NCBI GenBank assembly: GCA_934670175.1
Contig: CAKUOX010000005.1
Span: 4,022 to 68,021 of the forward strand
Source: an uncultured Clostridia bacterium
GTDB lineage: Bacteria; Bacillota; Clostridia; Christensenellales; Aristaeellaceae
Direction of reading: 5' to 3'
Length of the DNA: 64,000 bases
The notes under the pieces are model-generated. The model was not told the origin of the DNA, ran no database searches, and was given only the letters and a program-made list of their open reading frames with translations. How positions within the stretch are numbered: the stretch's first letter is position 1; every line of letters starts with the position of its first letter. The translations under genes and the position numbers were made by a program. This document shows positions 24,843 through 33,384 of the stretch, one piece after another.

Positions 24843-25973
24843 TTAGCTGCAGGGTGTCTGTATTCGTCTGATGAGTATGCGGAAGTATGGCCGAACGACC
24901 GTTCGCCTTGTTCTCTCTCTCTCTCTCTCTCTCTCTACATGAACAATTTGTGAACAATTAGAGAAAGAATAAACTAAATCCTTGCCATCATCACCTTTTC
25001 GAAATGCAACGATCTCAAATTGGTCTGGATTATATTTATCAAGGAAAGTAATGGGAACGCCCATTACGCCATAGTAATCACAGGGTATATCAACCGTCTT
25101 GTCAACGTTGATTGCATCGTAATTATCATAGCGGGGGTATTCTTCTGGCGTATATTTTCTAAAAAGCGGCATATCTTCATGACGCTTTTGAATATCCAGA
25201 TTCGTAAACCAGCAAATATTGCCCATGCGCCGCCATTTTTGCCCATTTTCATCAATTTTGAAATCTGTTTTCTTTTCTTCATAGCTGTCTGGCACCTTAA
25301 ACCAGAAGTGTCCACAATTGTAGCCTAGCCATAACTTGTTTTGGGCAATGAGCGGAAATATTTCTTTGTATGTAACAGCATTCATATTTCCAATGATAAT
25401 GAATTTTTTATCGTGTTCTATCAACTGCGCCATATAATCACGGAACAGTGAAAAAGGCGGATTTGTCACGACAACATCGGCTTGTAGGAGCAAGTTTTCA
25501 CATTCCTTGCTGCGAAAATCTCCGTCACCTTCAAGCAATGTCATTGTATTCTTCTTATTGCGCATCAAGTATTCAACGTCCGCAAGGTCAACACGTCCAT
25601 CGCCGTTTTCATCTGTAACTTCCATTATTTCGACGCAATATGGGTGCTTTTCTTCTTTCACGGGCTTGGTATCAGCGGAAGGAAAGAAGCAAAGTTGTCC
25701 CTTTGTATCCACATAATACTCGAACTCTTGCCCAATTACAGGAGAGGTAGCATAACAAGTCGTTATCAGCTTTTTTATCCCCAGTGCATTGAAGTGGATG
25801 GCAAAATACTTAAAAAAGTTACTTTCATAAGGGTCATCACAATTGCATAGTACAATTTTGCCCTTAAAGTGCTGCCGATAGTGCTTCAATTCACTTTCGA
25901 TCAAAGAAAGCTGCGTATAGAATTCATCCTGCTTATTTTTGGCTGAATCATGCAGATTGCTATTTCCCGGCAT
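24843..25973 (-). CDS. EcoRI-family adenine-specific DNA methyltransferase
   Basis: In the frame present here the protein has 376 residues. It matches the EcoRI-type adenine N6-methyltransferase family of phages: start MPGNSNLHDSAKNKQDEFYT, the LCNCDDPYESNFF block (42-54), and the catalytic motif TNPPFSLF (170-177). Conserved GNMNAVTYKEIFP and LDKYNPDQFEI follow. I prefer the ATG at 25973, preceded by GAGGGGAA, to the one at 25988. Near the C-terminus a (GA)12 tract encodes ERERERER (about 347-354), after which the frame reads RPYFRILIRR and stops at 24843. Loss of one dinucleotide would shift translation to a second frame that stays open to 24697, ends ...GRKIYRRITIRRK..., and overlaps the nuclease gene by 20 bp. 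Both ends look like plausible family C-termini. Confidence 0.85.
   Translation of the reverse strand: MPGNSNLHDSAKNKQDEFYTQLSLIESELKHYRQHFKGKIVLCNCDDPYESNFFKYFAIHFNALGIKKLITTCYATSPVIGQEFEYYVDTKGQLCFFPSADTKPVKEEKHPYCVEIMEVTDENGDGRVDLADVEYLMRNKKNTMTLLEGDGDFRSKECENLLLQADVVVTNPPFSLFRDYMAQLIEHDKKFIIIGNMNAVTYKEIFPLIAQNKLWLGYNCGHFWFKVPDSYEEKKTDFKIDENGQKWRRMGNICWFTNLDIQKRHEDMPLFRKYTPEEYPRYDNYDAINVDKTVDIPCDYYGVMGVPITFLDKYNPDQFEIVAFRKGDDGKDLVYSFSNCSQIVHVERERERERTRRTVVRPYFRILIRRIQTPCS
24912..24936 (+). repeat. Dinucleotide tract (CT)12 inside the methyltransferase gene
   Basis: Twenty-five consecutive bases alternate T and C (12.5 units). On the coding strand this is an AG tract in the 3' end of the methyltransferase. 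Tracts of this type are prone to slipped-strand mispairing and change the reading frame by 2 bases per unit. Confidence 0.97.
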
Positions 25974-26112
25974 GGCGCTTCCCCTCATCCTTCATCGGTG
26001 TACTGACTTCTACAATAACTCATATTAATTATATATAACACTCGCTCGTAAGAAAAGATAGACAAAATCTGCGGGCAAAAAGATTTTATTTGAAAACGCC
26101 GAACGATTATCC

Positions 26113-26427
26113 CTATGCTTTTCGTCTGCAATACAGCGTCAAATCTCTTTTATACCCTTCAAACGTGTCCACCCGCGTAATATCCCACAATACGCCATTG
26201 AACTGTATGACGTGGGCGGTAGACAGCCCCGCCCGCCAATTTATCTGAAACAGCGCTTCTTCCTGCACCTGTTCGGCGTTGGCAGCGTAATATTCCTTGC
26301 CGGACAGGTGACGGAAGTACGCCCATACGGGCGGGCAGATGGGCTCCAGCTTTTCTTCCGGGTAGCCGTTTTCGTTAATGACGCTCTGCACCTCCAGTAT
26401 TTCAATTTTCTTGTCTTTCAGCTTCAT
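26113..26427 (-). CDS. Phage head-closure (head-tail joining) protein
   Basis: The 104-residue protein resembles SPP1 gp16-type head-closure proteins: N-terminal KIEILEVQSVINENGYPEE, a WAYFRHLSGKEYYAA strand-helix, and C-terminal HVIQFNGVLWDITRVDTFEGYKRDLTLYCRR, the typical final strands. It joins head to tail in siphophage assembly. AAGGGGG precedes the ATG. It follows the terminase remnant by only 12 bp, although portal, protease and capsid genes usually intervene, so DNA has been lost between them. Confidence 0.78.
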   Translation of the reverse strand: MKLKDKKIEILEVQSVINENGYPEEKLEPICPPVWAYFRHLSGKEYYAANAEQVQEEALFQINWRAGLSTAHVIQFNGVLWDITRVDTFEGYKRDLTLYCRRKA

Positions 26428-26439
26428 AGCGGTTCCCCC

Positions 26440-27432
26440 TTATGTCGCCGTCGTGTATTCCGTGTAATGCTCATACAGTCCCACATAGCAGTCAAGCAAT
26501 GCCGCCGTGCCGTCTATGCGCTGTTTGGGCGATTGGTTCTTGATCGGAACAATATTGCCGTTCCTGTCCGTCTGTACACCCGTATTGGTCAGACACCACT
26601 TTAGGACGGGGTTATTGTTGTAAATCACCTTGTGCGCCTGCAGGTCTGTCCCTAACATCTGCATGGGCAGGGACAGCGTTTTCGCACCCTGTATGCAGCG
26701 AACCATATTGAACCCCTGCATCTACATTTCTTCCACGAAATAGCGGGCGGAATAGCTGTCATAGTACACCCATGCCGGGAACAAGTCATATTGCTTCACG
26801 GTTTCCACGAACCACGCCGTAACATCTGAATAGTTGATACTGTTCCCCGCGCACAATCGCAGCAGCCCACGGTCAAACCATTTGTCATAGGGTATTTTGT
26901 CCTGCTGCACGCGCTCTTGCAGTCGGTCGGCGGGCAGCCAGTACATTTGAACAATATATTTTCTATCGTCGCCCCGCTTCATGAGCAGCAGGCTTGCGGC
27001 GGTCAGGTCGGTTGTGATGGACAGGTCAACGCCGCCGATACAGTACGCGCCCCGGAACGTTTCAAGGTCAAAGGTCTGTTCGTTGTTTATATCATCAAAG
27101 GACAGCCACGCCGTTTTCACTGTTTCCCGGACGTTGAATTCCTTGCACAGCACGCCGGACAGTTCATTCCGATTCTGCTTTGCACGCTCTACCTTGGCCG
27201 TCAGGTCGTCCAGCTTCTTTATCGTCCCTAACGCCGGATTGGCCTTTCTCCATGCCGCCGGGTCTGTCCATTCGCTGCGGTCGTCTAGTTCATACAGCAC
27301 GGGCAGAAAATGCGGGTCGGCAATCGCCCCGTCCGCCACGGCTGTGGCATAGGTATACATATCGTCAAAGATACATTCCCGGACGGTTCCCACCGTCGTA
27401 ATCATAATCATCAGCGGTTGCCGTCGTGCGCT
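26440..27432 (-). pseudogene. Terminase large subunit, 5'-truncated with in-frame stop
   Basis: About 330 codons of the C-terminal nuclease half remain. RRQPLMIMITTVGTVRECIFDDMY (split across the junction) is the start of the nuclease-side domain; IGGVDLSITTDLTAA carries the first catalytic Asp and WVYYDSYSA the next. The N-terminal ATPase half is missing because the sequence switches to an ABC exporter near 27425. An in-frame TAG at 26722-26724 (VEEM-stop-MQGFNMVRC) splits the remainder, and the same frame continues to 26440 with QSPKQRIDGTAALLDCY. Both defects say it is not functional. Confidence 0.85.
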
Positions 27433-27953
27433 CTGCGATGCGAAATTTCAGTTTCGTGTTCCAGAACGTCTATCTGTTCCACGATACCATTGCAAACAAC
27501 ATCCGCTTCAGTCAGCCGGACGCGCCCATGGAGCAGGTCGCTGCGGCGGCAAAGAAGGCACGCTGCCACGATTTCATCATGAGGCTGCCGCAGGGCTATG
27601 ACACCGTCATTGGCGAGGCGGGCGGCACGCTCTCCGGCGGCGAACGCCAGCGGCTCTCCATCGCCCGCGCCATGATGAAGGACGCGCCGATCATCATTCT
27701 GGACGAGGCCACAGCGAATGTCGATCCGGAAAATGAAAAAGAGCTGATGGAAGCGATCGCAGAGCTGACGCAGGAGAAAACGGTCATCATGATCGCGCAC
27801 CGGCTGAAGACGGTGCGCCGCGCCGATCAGATCCTCGTGGTGGATAAGGGACGGATCGTCCAGCGGGGCACTCATGAGGAATTGATGATGCAGGACGGCA
27901 TCTACCGCCGCTTCATCAGCGGCCGGGAGAAGGCCGTCGGATGGAAGCTCTGA
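27426..27953 (+). pseudogene. ABC exporter ATP-binding protein, C-terminal fragment
   Basis: Only about 175 residues survive of a 580-residue half-transporter. Visible are the Q-loop FSFVFQNVYLFHDTIANNI, the signature LSGGERQRLSIARA, Walker B IIILDEATANVD, and the H-loop IAHRLKTV. The transmembrane domain and Walker A are absent; the sequence upstream belongs to the terminase on the other strand. High GC like the host indicates that it marks the original chromosome to the right of the deleted island. Its partner gene and 5' half are not in the window. Confidence 0.9.
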
Positions 27954-28006
27954 AAATATAGTTCGGGTCGGTGATTTATAGAATGGCAAGGCCGTGAGCG
28001 GATAAG

Positions 28007-28035
28007 AAAAAAGGTCGCGAAAAGCGGCCTTTTTT
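28007..28035 (+). terminator. Terminator of the ABC fragment
   Basis: AAAGGTCGC pairs with GCGGCCTTT (one G-T), with A-run before and T6 after. Confidence 0.88.
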
Positions 28036-28055
28036 GGACAATAATATATGTGACT

Positions 28056-28081
28056 GGGGCTGTTCCGCAAGGAACAGCCCC
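28056..28081. terminator. Hairpin behind the secreted protein gene
   Basis: GGGGCTGTTCC pairs perfectly with GGAACAGCCCC around GCAA. It lies 32 bp after the stop of the minus-strand gene at 28113. Confidence 0.8.
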
Positions 28082-28112
28082 CACTGTGTAGATTTTACTT
28101 ATGCCCTTATTA

Positions 28113-30101
28113 TCAGTTCAGGCCGGCCAGGATGGCTGCGGCGTCATCCAGCGTGGCATCGTCGAAGTAGAAGTACAGCGTATCATCGCCGTTGAGCACA
28201 TCGACGCAGAACACGGTGCCGTCATCGTACATATCGGTCGATACCAGCTTGCCGGAAACGGGCTGGAGCGCGCCGTTTTCGAAGGTGTAGTAGCCGTAGC
28301 CGTAGCTGTAATTGCTGGCGATCAGCTGGAAGCTCGGCTTGTCCTCGCAGCTGTAAACGATCGACAGGGAATCGGCGTTCGCCTGAATGTCGCTGGCGGT
28401 GTAGCCCTCGGGCGCGGTGAAGTCGGGCATGCTGCCCTGATAGACGGCCGCGGCTTCCTCGAGCGTGGCAAACTGCTGCATTTCGTAGGCGGTGCCGTCA
28501 TCCGGAACGTCATATTCATCGTCCGTGTTGGAGTCATCGACGACGACGGAGTCATCCGTATCGACGGTGTAATCGGTGAGATCGGACGTGTCATAGGCAT
28601 CGTAATAGGGATCCTGGAACAGCTGCATCAGCGCCAGCACGCTTTCGTCGTTGCTCAGCGCGGTCAGGTCGCCCATCAGGGAAAGGCTGTCCATTTCGAG
28701 CTGGTTCATGGCTTCCTCGCCGTTTTCACCGCTCAGATCCACGATCTCGCGGCCGGCAAAGAGATCCTCGGCGGGGCGCTGCGCATAATCGGCTTCGTAG
28801 GACAGGCTGAGCGTGGTGCCGTCGGCGGAGAGCTCAAGGCTCTGGGTAACGTGCTTGCCGTCCGCCGTCGGGGCGACGGTGCGGTCGGAGCTCAGATTGA
28901 TGGGCTCGCTGTACGCATAATCCGAAGCTGCGTTCAACGTGTTTTCACCGTCAATCGTCAGCTGCGTGTGCTCTGTGCCGTCTGCGTCAGTAGTGGCGGT
29001 CATCGCGAAGGTGACGGAAGTATCGGTAATGTTGCCAACAGTCGTGATCTCGCCGTTTTCATCGGTGGAGTCCCAGGTATAATCCGAATGCCCGGTCACC
29101 GTGCCATTGACGTTCATCGCCGTGGGCGCGTTGGCCGGCCCCGTGAAGTCTGCGGTGAAGTTCATTGCCGTGCTGGTGTCGTTGCCGGTCGAATTTACTT
29201 CACAGGTCGCATTGCCGCCGTTTTCATCGGCATAGATATTGTAGCTGAAGGTCATCTGCGTGTCGCTGTCGGGCACGGAGAAGGTCACGGACAGGCTTGA
29301 GTAGCCGGCCTTGTCGTTGCCAGCCATCACGATGTGCATGGGCGCAACGATATCGGATATGCTGTAACCGGAGTCGTTTTCCTGCATCAGCGTTTCCAGC
29401 ATGGAGAAGAGCTCCGCATAGCTGGAAATGGGCGCCGCGCCGGATTCCGTCAGGAGGTAGTTTTCAAGCTCCAACAGGGCGTTATAGTAGTCTGCCATCG
29501 GGCCTTCGATCGTGCACACCGCATCCGCCATTTCATACACTGCGGCAGAATCAAAGCTGATGTCGCCTTCGAAGCCGCTGAGCGTCTGGCCGTTGACCTC
29601 GATCTGCGTTTCCGTGAGCTGATCGGCGAATTTTTCCACGAAGATCTGCAGCATCTGCTCGTTTAGCTGCGCCATTGCCTCGGGATCGTTTTCCAGGCTT
29701 ACCAATCCCGCAATGCTCTGCAGCAGCTTGTTCAACTGGTCGATGGGCAGATCGCCGAGGCTATCCAGCTCCAGCGCCTGTTCTATGGCTTCGGCGGAAT
29801 AGCGGTAGGCGCGTTCGCCGCTGCCGAGCGCCAGCAGCGCGCCGTCCATATCCAGGCCGGCGGAAACCGGCAGGCGGGTAACGCCATCGGCGTCCTTGAT
29901 CTCAAAGTGTATGGAGGACGCTTCACTGCCGAGCTGGGTAACGATCTCGACGGACGGGTTCAGCGTGACGGTCTGATCATTGACCGACAGGGTAACATTG
30001 CTCAGGGTCAGCACGTTGGCCGTCTCCGGCTGTGCTGGCAGCGCCGCACCGCCGTTGAAGAGCAGGGCGATGCAGGTCAGTAAGGAAAGCAGCATGTTCA
30101 T
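28113..30101 (-). CDS. Large secreted protein of unknown function
   Basis: The 662-residue protein begins with a signal peptide (MNMLLSLLTCIALLFNGGAAL, cleavage near residue 24). The N-terminal third alternates beta strands and two helical stretches rich in Gln/Leu. A long central beta region follows (about 240-450) rich in Thr/Asn/Asp, with repeated patterns such as MNFTADF and NGTVTGHSDYTWD. Next is an acidic linker of mostly Asp, Tyr, Thr, Val (about 500-545). The C-terminal 110 residues, starting PDFTAPEGYTASDI, resemble small DUF4367-like secreted domains. No catalytic motif is seen. A cell-surface or solute-sensing role is only a guess. It is monocistronic. Confidence 0.8.
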   Translation of the reverse strand: MNMLLSLLTCIALLFNGGAALPAQPETANVLTLSNVTLSVNDQTVTLNPSVEIVTQLGSEASSIHFEIKDADGVTRLPVSAGLDMDGALLALGSGERAYRYSAEAIEQALELDSLGDLPIDQLNKLLQSIAGLVSLENDPEAMAQLNEQMLQIFVEKFADQLTETQIEVNGQTLSGFEGDISFDSAAVYEMADAVCTIEGPMADYYNALLELENYLLTESGAAPISSYAELFSMLETLMQENDSGYSISDIVAPMHIVMAGNDKAGYSSLSVTFSVPDSDTQMTFSYNIYADENGGNATCEVNSTGNDTSTAMNFTADFTGPANAPTAMNVNGTVTGHSDYTWDSTDENGEITTVGNITDTSVTFAMTATTDADGTEHTQLTIDGENTLNAASDYAYSEPINLSSDRTVAPTADGKHVTQSLELSADGTTLSLSYEADYAQRPAEDLFAGREIVDLSGENGEEAMNQLEMDSLSLMGDLTALSNDESVLALMQLFQDPYYDAYDTSDLTDYTVDTDDSVVVDDSNTDDEYDVPDDGTAYEMQQFATLEEAAAVYQGSMPDFTAPEGYTASDIQANADSLSIVYSCEDKPSFQLIASNYSYGYGYYTFENGALQPVSGKLVSTDMYDDGTVFCVDVLNGDDTLYFYFDDATLDDAAAILAGLN

Positions 30102-30195
30102 AAAGATGTAATAACCTCCTTAAAGATGTTCTGGTCGTTCGAGTTCAAAGCCTATGCAATTATATCCCCACGGCGCGGAAAAAGCACCGCGAAAA

Positions 30196-31056
30196 TCAGT
30201 CGTTGGGGCGCTGGTAAAAGCGGCCGGACAGCGCCTGCGTGCGAATGGAATTGATGAACGCGCCCTCGTCCGCCGCGCGCACCCTTTCTACCAGCCTTCG
30301 AGCCTCCGCGCGGGAAACCACGGAATAGAGCATATAGCGCTCCTGCTGCTCATAGAGCCCCTCGCCGCGCAGCAGCGTGGCGGCGTGGTGCGTGGTCTCG
30401 CGAATGATCTGGTACACCTTTTCCGGCTCGCGGGTCACGATGAACAGCGTCTGCTTCTGATAGCGCGCAAACAGCGTCTGCACCACCTGCGTGGAGACAT
30501 ACTGGTATATGATGGAATACAGCGCGCGCTCCCAGGAAAAGAGCAGCCCCGCCACCGCCAGCATCGCCACATTGCAGCCGAGCATCACGCCGAAGAAATC
30601 CACGCCCCGACGCTCGGACATGTAAATGGAAATAAAATCCGTGCCGCCGCTGGTTGCGTCCGCATTCAGGCACAGTGAAATGGCGAAGCCGCCGATGATG
30701 CCGCCGAACACCGCCAGCAGCAGGCTGTTGTCCGTCAGCTGCATTGGGGGCAGCAGATCCGTCAGCACCGACGAGAGCACCACATAAATCAGTGAAAGCA
30801 GCGTGAATTTTTTGCCGATGAACTTGAACCCGATCCATACCGGCACGGCGTTCAGCGCCAGATTCAGCACCGCATAGGGAATCTGAAGCTGCAAATATTT
30901 ATCCGCAATGCTCTGCAGCAGAACGGCCATTCCCGTCGCGCCGCCGGGAAAGAGCCCCGCGCCATTGACGAAGGCGCGCAGGTTGAAGGCGCTCACCAGC
31001 GCTGCCGCGCACACTGCGGCCAGCCGCCGCCCATCACGCTTGAGATTAAGCTGCAC
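30196..31056 (-). CDS. YitT family membrane protein (DUF161/DUF2179)
   Basis: The 286-residue protein has five or six hydrophobic helices in residues 8-200, including the family signature GGATGMAVLLQ and NADATSGGTDFIS, and a C-terminal soluble DUF2179 domain (about 205-286) with the pattern TLFIVTREPEKVYQIIRE. The family is widespread in Firmicutes and not biochemically defined. I choose a GTG start at 31056, because GGGAGG lies 8 nt upstream and the residues before it in the longer ORF (from 31131) are not family-like. Confidence 0.88.
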   Translation of the reverse strand: MQLNLKRDGRRLAAVCAAALVSAFNLRAFVNGAGLFPGGATGMAVLLQSIADKYLQLQIPYAVLNLALNAVPVWIGFKFIGKKFTLLSLIYVVLSSVLTDLLPPMQLTDNSLLLAVFGGIIGGFAISLCLNADATSGGTDFISIYMSERRGVDFFGVMLGCNVAMLAVAGLLFSWERALYSIIYQYVSTQVVQTLFARYQKQTLFIVTREPEKVYQIIRETTHHAATLLRGEGLYEQQERYMLYSVVSRAEARRLVERVRAADEGAFINSIRTQALSGRFYQRPND

Positions 31057-31242
31057 GCGCTCTATACCTCCCGATATTTCTACATACACATTATAAGCGA
31101 AAAGTGTGCAAAGAACAAGCGCTTTTTGCATTTGTCATTTCTTTGACGCATACCAAAAAGCCTTTGTTCCAGCTTTTGCTATTCCATTTTCACGTTTGGC
31201 GTGCTATAATTATACAAATTAAGCTGGAACGGGGGCGCAGAT

Positions 31243-33384
31243 ATGGAACGGGATATGGAATTCAAGCGGGAGCAGGAATACACCGCGCGGGTGCAGCAGC
31301 TGATGCTGGCCATCATCGAGCAGGCAGACCGGATCTCCGGCAGCCACTCCGAATCCATCCGCGCCATTATTGCAGATGCGTGGGAGGAGCTGCGCGTGCG
31401 GCCAACGCAGCTGTCCGTGCAGGATTTGGAGCAGCTGTCCGTGGAGGTCGATCGCTTTGCAGCGCGCAGGGAATTTACGCTGGGGCTGGCCGAGCGCTAT
31501 CGCCGCATGCTGATGAACCCCTTCTTTGCCCGCGTGGATTTCACGGAGGCGGGCGCGGCGGAGCTGGAAAAGATTGTGATCGGCCTGTACAGCCTGGAGG
31601 ATGAAAAGGGACGGCTGCTGGTGCACGACTGGCGCGCGCCGGTATGCAGCCTGTATTACGACGCCATGCCCGGCGCGGTGCAGTATGACAGCCCCGGCGG
31701 CGTGATCCGCGGCGAAATGTCGCTCAAGCGCCAGTATCGCATGGAAAACGGCCAGCTGAAGTATTATGTGGACACCGGTATGTCCATAGACGACCACATG
31801 CTGCTGGACATTCTTTCCGGCGCGACCAGCCGCCACATGCGCCAGATCGTGGCGACGATCCAGTCCGAGCAGAACGCCGCCATTCGCTATGACGATGCGC
31901 CCGTGGTCTGCGTGGTCGGCTCGGCGGGCAGCGGCAAGACCAGCGTGGCGATGCACCGCGCGGCGTACCTGATGTACCGCCGCCGCGACGTGCTGGACGC
32001 CAGCAAGATCCAGATCGTATCGCCCAGCACTGCGTTTTCGGAGTACGTTTCGAACGTATTGCCGGAGCTGGGAGAGGAAAATATTCGCGCGCGCACGATG
32101 CGCGAGATCGTGGAGACCGCGCTGGGACGCAAGCTCGAGAGCGCCGCGCGCCAGATGGACGCGCTGCTTGAGGGCGGCGACGAGCTGCGCATGCAGTCCA
32201 TGGCCTACAAGACGAGCGCTGAATTTCTGAATAAGCTGCGCGCTACCGCCGAGAGCTTTGCCGCCTTCGGGCCGAATTTCGGCAGCGTGCGCATGGACGA
32301 TGAGATCCTGATTCGCCGCGAGGAGCTGCGGCGCATGTACAAGAATGAATTTTCGCTGCTCACGCCCGCTCAGCGCGTGGAGCGCATGCGCGCCACGCTG
32401 GATACGCGCATGGCCAGCTGGGAGGAAAAGCTCATCAAGCAGTACGAGCAGAGCTATTCCACGAAGTATTCCGGCCGCGAGCTGACGTTTGTGAGCCGCA
32501 TGGCGGCCTCGCAGCGGCTCCAGCCCGTGCGCGCCCAGCTACGCAAGCTCACCGGCGTGACCGGCTGGACGCTGGAGCAGGAGGCCATGAAGGACGCGCC
32601 GCGCGCGCTGAAAAACGCATTCTATGAGAACCGCGACGCGAACCTGCTCTGGTGGGAGGACGCCGCCGCGCAAGCGTACCTGCTGGTGAAGCTGGGCTTC
32701 GTCGCGCCGGATAAGACGGTGTATCATCTGCTGGTGGACGAGGCGCAGGATTATTCCGAGACCGAGCTTGCGCTGCTGCACGCCTATTTCCCGAACGCGC
32801 GGGTCACGCTGCTGGGCGATCCCATGCAGCGCACCTGTCCGGGCATGGGCGCGTGCGTGCCGGAAAACTGGGGCGCGTGCTTCGACGCGGCGGACGCGCC
32901 GGTGTTCAAGCTCAGCCGCTGCTACCGATCCACCCTGCCCATCACCCGCCTGTGCAACGCGCTGCTGCCCGGCGGCGACCGCCTGAATTCCGTGGGGCGC
33001 GAGGGCGAAATGCCCATGGTGGCGCAGTACAGCCTGCAGCTGCTCAAGGATACGCTTGGCCGCCTGCGCGCCGAGGGCTATACGTCCATCGCGATCGTCA
33101 CGCGCACGCAGGCGCAGGCCGATTCGCTATCGACCAAGCTGGAGAATGTGTATCGGCTCGACGGCGGCGAGGCCGATTTGAACTATGAAAGCACCGACAA
33201 CGTGCTGGGCTGCTATCAGCTGGTGAAGGGCATGGAATTCGACGCGGTGATCGTGGTCTGGCCGGAGGCGGAATTGAACGACGCGGAGCGCCGCAGGCTC
33301 TACACCGCCTGCTCGCGCGCGCTGCACAGCGTCACGCTGCTGGCGGACGGCGCCCTGATTCGCGATCTGGGCATCGTGCTGTGA
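31243..33384 (+). CDS. helD: HelD-like superfamily 1 helicase (RNA polymerase recycling type)
   Basis: This 713-residue UvrD-like ATPase has the HelD layout: an N-terminal coiled-coil arm (residues 1-110, EYTARVQQLMLAIIEQADR), a beta block VHDWRAPVCSLYYD (128-140), Walker A GSAGSGKT (226-233), a large insert, Walker B LLVDEAQDYSE, and C-terminal helicase motifs (CYRSTLPITRL, YQLVKGMEFDAVIV, YTACSRAL). HelD removes stalled RNA polymerase from DNA in Firmicutes. A -10 box TATAAT (31205-31210) precedes it. It starts a run of four genes with overlapping ends, which may include coupled translation. Confidence 0.88.
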   Translation: MERDMEFKREQEYTARVQQLMLAIIEQADRISGSHSESIRAIIADAWEELRVRPTQLSVQDLEQLSVEVDRFAARREFTLGLAERYRRMLMNPFFARVDFTEAGAAELEKIVIGLYSLEDEKGRLLVHDWRAPVCSLYYDAMPGAVQYDSPGGVIRGEMSLKRQYRMENGQLKYYVDTGMSIDDHMLLDILSGATSRHMRQIVATIQSEQNAAIRYDDAPVVCVVGSAGSGKTSVAMHRAAYLMYRRRDVLDASKIQIVSPSTAFSEYVSNVLPELGEENIRARTMREIVETALGRKLESAARQMDALLEGGDELRMQSMAYKTSAEFLNKLRATAESFAAFGPNFGSVRMDDEILIRREELRRMYKNEFSLLTPAQRVERMRATLDTRMASWEEKLIKQYEQSYSTKYSGRELTFVSRMAASQRLQPVRAQLRKLTGVTGWTLEQEAMKDAPRALKNAFYENRDANLLWWEDAAAQAYLLVKLGFVAPDKTVYHLLVDEAQDYSETELALLHAYFPNARVTLLGDPMQRTCPGMGACVPENWGACFDAADAPVFKLSRCYRSTLPITRLCNALLPGGDRLNSVGREGEMPMVAQYSLQLLKDTLGRLRAEGYTSIAIVTRTQAQADSLSTKLENVYRLDGGEADLNYESTDNVLGCYQLVKGMEFDAVIVVWPEAELNDAERRRLYTACSRALHSVTLLADGALIRDLGIVL

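Larger units (their letters stand above)
23340..27430. mobile_element. AT-rich prophage remnant / genomic island
   Basis: From just left of the hairpin at 23461 to the junction near 27425 the base composition drops well below that of the host, and every gene is phage-like or a methylase/nuclease. Present are a terminase large-subunit remnant, a head-closure protein, an EcoRI-family methyltransferase and a DUF262-HNH nuclease, all on the minus strand. Absent are integrase, portal, protease, capsid, tail and lysis genes. The right edge cuts both a terminase and an ABC exporter, so the island seems collapsed by deletion rather than cleanly integrated. Confidence 0.8.

Noticed and set aside
24912..24936. 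Dismissing the CT tract as a sequencing artefact
   Set aside because: Not dismissed: dinucleotide tracts can suffer length errors in assemblies, but the tract itself is too long and regular to be created by error; only its exact unit count is uncertain.
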